NCBI GenBank assembly: GCA_031269345.1
Contig: JAISZH010000025.1
Span: 1-32,709, forward strand
Reading direction: 5' to 3'
Source of the DNA: Desulfovibrio sp.
GTDB taxonomy: Bacteria; Desulfobacterota; Desulfovibrionia; Desulfovibrionales; Desulfovibrionaceae
DNA: 32,709 bases
The notes under the pieces are model-generated. The model was not told the DNA's origin. It did not search any database and saw only the letters and a program-made list of their open reading frames with translations. Below are positions 30,912 through 32,709 of this stretch, one piece after another (positions within the stretch are counted from its first letter, which is position 1; every line of letters begins with the position of its first letter). The position numbers and the translations under genes were made by a program.

Positions 30912-31736
30912 CTAAAATCCAAGGGCTTGATGTATTTTGCGCCGTATGCCCTCCGGTTCCGCAAGGCGGGGGTCGTCCGAGGCGGCCCGGCCTTGTGGGA
31001 CCCGGTCCAGAAAACGGCGCAGATATGGGTCATCGGATCCCTCCAGGTCCTCAAGCGCCCCGGAATAGGCAATCGCCTTGTCGCGCAGCACTATCACATG
31101 GTCGGCCACGGCCCGGACCGAGGCCAGGTCGTGGCTTACGGAAACGATGGTCATATCCGGAAAACGCTCCTTCATATCCAGCAAAAGCTCGTCCATCTGG
31201 GCCGCGCTTATCGGGTCCAGGCCGGAAGTCGGCTCGTCGCACAGCAGAAGCGGGGGGTCGGTGACCAGCGCCCTGGCCAGGCCGGCGCGTTTCTTCATGC
31301 CCCCGGACAATTCCGAAGGATAATAATCAGCGAAATCGGCAAGGCCCACCAGGGAGAGTTTGTGCAGAACCATTTCCCTGATCGGGCCGGGGGGGAGTTT
31401 GGTGTGCTCGGTCAGGGGCAGGCCGGTGTTTTCGGCCACCGTGAGCTGGCCGAGCAGGGCGCCGTCCTGGAAAAGCACGCCCATGCGCCTGCGGATCATG
31501 CGCAAATCCCGCTCCGGCAGGGCGAAGAGGTCCTTGCCGCCCAGAAGCACACGTCCGCTCATGGGTCTGGACAGTCCGATTATATGGCGCAGCATGGTGG
31601 TTTTTCCGCCGCCCGAGCCGCCCAGCACGGCGCTGATCTTCCCGCCCGGCAAAGTGACGGAAATATCCTCAAGGACCACAGTTTCCCCGTAGCCCATACA
31701 CACGTCTTGAAACTCTATGTCCCAGGCCTTTTCCAT
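30912..31736 (-). CDS. mlaF: MlaF ATPase of phospholipid transporter
   Basis: This 274-residue ATPase has Walker A GGSGGGKTT, signature LSGGMKKRAGLARAL, Walker B LLLCDEPTSGLDPI and VSHDLASV. The MKKR signature and DPLSA-like sequence suit the MlaF family rather than solute importers. TAG of mlaE and ATG of mlaF are one base apart, so the two are translated together. Confidence 0.94.
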   Translation of the reverse strand: MEKAWDIEFQDVCMGYGETVVLEDISVTLPGGKISAVLGGSGGGKTTMLRHIIGLSRPMSGRVLLGGKDLFALPERDLRMIRRRMGVLFQDGALLGQLTVAENTGLPLTEHTKLPPGPIREMVLHKLSLVGLADFADYYPSELSGGMKKRAGLARALVTDPPLLLCDEPTSGLDPISAAQMDELLLDMKERFPDMTIVSVSHDLASVRAVADHVIVLRDKAIAYSGALEDLEGSDDPYLRRFLDRVPQGRAASDDPRLAEPEGIRRKIHQALGF

Positions 31737-31737
31737 A

Positions 31738-32565
31738 CTACAGCAGCAATGAGGTCAGTGCATAGTCGGCGGTCAGAAGCAGGATGCAGGAGAGCACCAC
31801 GGCCGAGGTGGTGGCGTTTCCCACCGCCTCCGCCCCCATGCCGTCTCTGCGCATATGAGCGAAGTATCCCTTGTAGCAGCACACGGCCACCACCACCAGG
31901 GCGAACACCAGGGATTTCGCCAGGCAGCCCGTGACGTCCTCAAGGCGCACGCTGCTCTCAACGCGCGAAAAATACACTCCCCCGCTCACGCCAAGCATGA
32001 GCACCCCGGTGGCATAGCCGCCGAGGATGCCGACTACGCAGAAAATTGACGTCAGCAGGGGAAAGGAGACAAGACCGGCGGTAAGGCGCGGCGAGACCAG
32101 GTAGGCCATAGGATTTATGTCCATGACCTCAAGGGCGTCGATTTGATCGTTGATGCGCATGACCCCGATTTCCGCGGCCATGGCGGATCCGGCCCGGCCG
32201 GCGATCATGATCGCCGTCAGCACTGGGCCGAGTTCGCGGATCAGGCTTAAAGACACGGCGGACCCGAGAAATCCCACCGACCCGAACGTGGTCAGTGTGT
32301 AATATCCTTGCAGACCCAGCACCATGCCTGTGAAAAGCCCTATCAGGACAATGAGGAAAAGCGATTCCGCCCCGATGACCCGCACCTGACGCAAGACCTT
32401 GGAAATTTGGGAAGTGGAACGGAACATGTGGCTTATGCCGCGCAACAGAAAGATGCCCATGGCTCCGGTTTCGCGGGTTAAGGCGATACCGCCGCGTCCC
32501 AGAGACGCGAGGACGGATTCGGAACCCGAAGCGCTGGCCATCTTTCTTTCCCCGGACGCGTTCAT
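31738..32565 (-). CDS. mlaE: MlaE permease of phospholipid transporter
   Basis: This 275-residue MlaE-family permease has several membrane helices and the family motifs FTGMVLGLQGYYTLTTFGS, LIRELGPVLTAIMIAGRAGSAMAAEIGVMRINDQIDAL and MDINPMAYLVSPRL. ATG at 32565 with AAAGGAAAGGTG upstream is preferred over an in-frame TTG at 32583. It heads mlaE-F-(gap)-D-C-A. mlaB is absent, as is common outside gamma-proteobacteria. Confidence 0.93.
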   Translation of the reverse strand: MNASGERKMASASGSESVLASLGRGGIALTRETGAMGIFLLRGISHMFRSTSQISKVLRQVRVIGAESLFLIVLIGLFTGMVLGLQGYYTLTTFGSVGFLGSAVSLSLIRELGPVLTAIMIAGRAGSAMAAEIGVMRINDQIDALEVMDINPMAYLVSPRLTAGLVSFPLLTSIFCVVGILGGYATGVLMLGVSGGVYFSRVESSVRLEDVTGCLAKSLVFALVVVAVCCYKGYFAHMRRDGMGAEAVGNATTSAVVLSCILLLTADYALTSLLL

Positions 32566-32585
32566 CACCTTTCCTTTATTCAAAT

Positions 32586-32611
32586 GCTTCCTCTATGGTT
32601 CGAGACCCCGG
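32586..32611 (-). repeat. 159-bp hairpin element, decayed right end (copy E)
   Basis: Read on the minus strand, CCGGGGTCTCGAACCATAG followed by AGGAAGC matches the right end of the element at 23 of 26 positions. It lies just upstream of mlaE in the same orientation. The hairpin part is lost. Confidence 0.65.
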
Positions 32612-32709
32612 TCTGACGGCATCTAGATGGTGTCGTCATAAGCAGACAATGCTTTGAAATAATTCAACTAATTTTATATTGTAGTTCCACAAAATTCTAA
32701 ATATTTTCA
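32612..32709. other. AT-rich end of window
   Basis: These bases lie upstream of mlaE and show no gene. They probably contain the mla promoter, but I cannot place it. Confidence 0.3.

Noticed and set aside
30837-31934. Long plus-strand open frame (about 365 codons)
   Set aside because: It is antisense to mlaF, which has all ABC motifs. No recognisable domain.

Overview
The window looks like a chromosomal segment of a Desulfovibrionaceae-like anaerobe. This is inferred from glycyl-radical metabolism with a sigma-54 enhancer-binding protein, CheV, a ComFB-like protein, a DUF4418/FtsX cluster and an Mla set without MlaB. No rRNA, tRNA or marker gene fixes the taxon. Most genes are GC-rich. The kinase/regulator pair at 4803-6303 and several intergenic stretches are clearly AT-richer.

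Layout: (1) 1-4536, minus strand: an OprC-like TonB-dependent copper receptor, a histidine-rich DUF4418 membrane protein, an FtsX-type permease and its ATPase (cut by the window edge), which look like a metal-handling group. (2) 4803-6303, plus: a NarX/LiaS-type histidine kinase and a NarL-type regulator. (3) 6304-6722: a stack of hairpins, then a stand-alone CBM48 protein. (4) 6958-9926, minus: CheV, QueH and HemW. (5) 9927-10535: a palindrome-rich non-coding stretch, followed by a fused FecCD-type permease/ATPase and a hotdog thioesterase on the plus strand. (6) 13448-25729, minus: the centrepiece, two glycyl radical enzymes (GREs), two [4Fe-4S] radical-SAM activases, an IscA-like protein, a SsuABC/TauABC-type importer and a PAS-sigma-54 activator. 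(7) 25921-28788, minus: a tandem-ABC (ModF-like) ATPase, a PHP phosphatase and a ComFB-like protein. (8) 28835-32565, minus: mlaE-F-D-C-A.

The centrepiece reads as an import-and-transform module. The importer, GRE1 and activase 2 are contiguous, and GRE2 and the IscA-like gene sit just upstream. Ahead of GRE2 is a near-consensus -24/-12 promoter (TGGCAT-N5-TTGC) with a perfect CCGGTACA/TGTACCGG palindrome about 100 bp upstream of the predicted start, where a sigma-54 activator would bind. Both GREs keep the glycyl-radical motif (RVAGFSAYF) and the active-site cysteine. Both carry Cys-Val-Gly-Thr-Gly where the diol-lyase/C-S-lyase type GREs have Cys-x-Glu, and both have GR(L/Y)GQY where GRxDQ is common. 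They are therefore probably not choline-, glycerol-, hydroxyproline- or isethionate-lyases of the usual mechanism, and the substrate is unknown.

A second layer is a family of ~159-bp elements built from four perfect tetraloop hairpins. There are three full copies (13211, 14381, 27457), one internally deleted copy (12631) and one decayed end (32586). Each lies directly 5' of a reading frame in the same orientation and supplies the AAAGGAAGCTCAG ribosome-binding sequence. Two copies also supply the stop codon of the preceding gene. A second, smaller palindromic family ending in TGTGGATTGAAACA occurs twice within the GRE operon.
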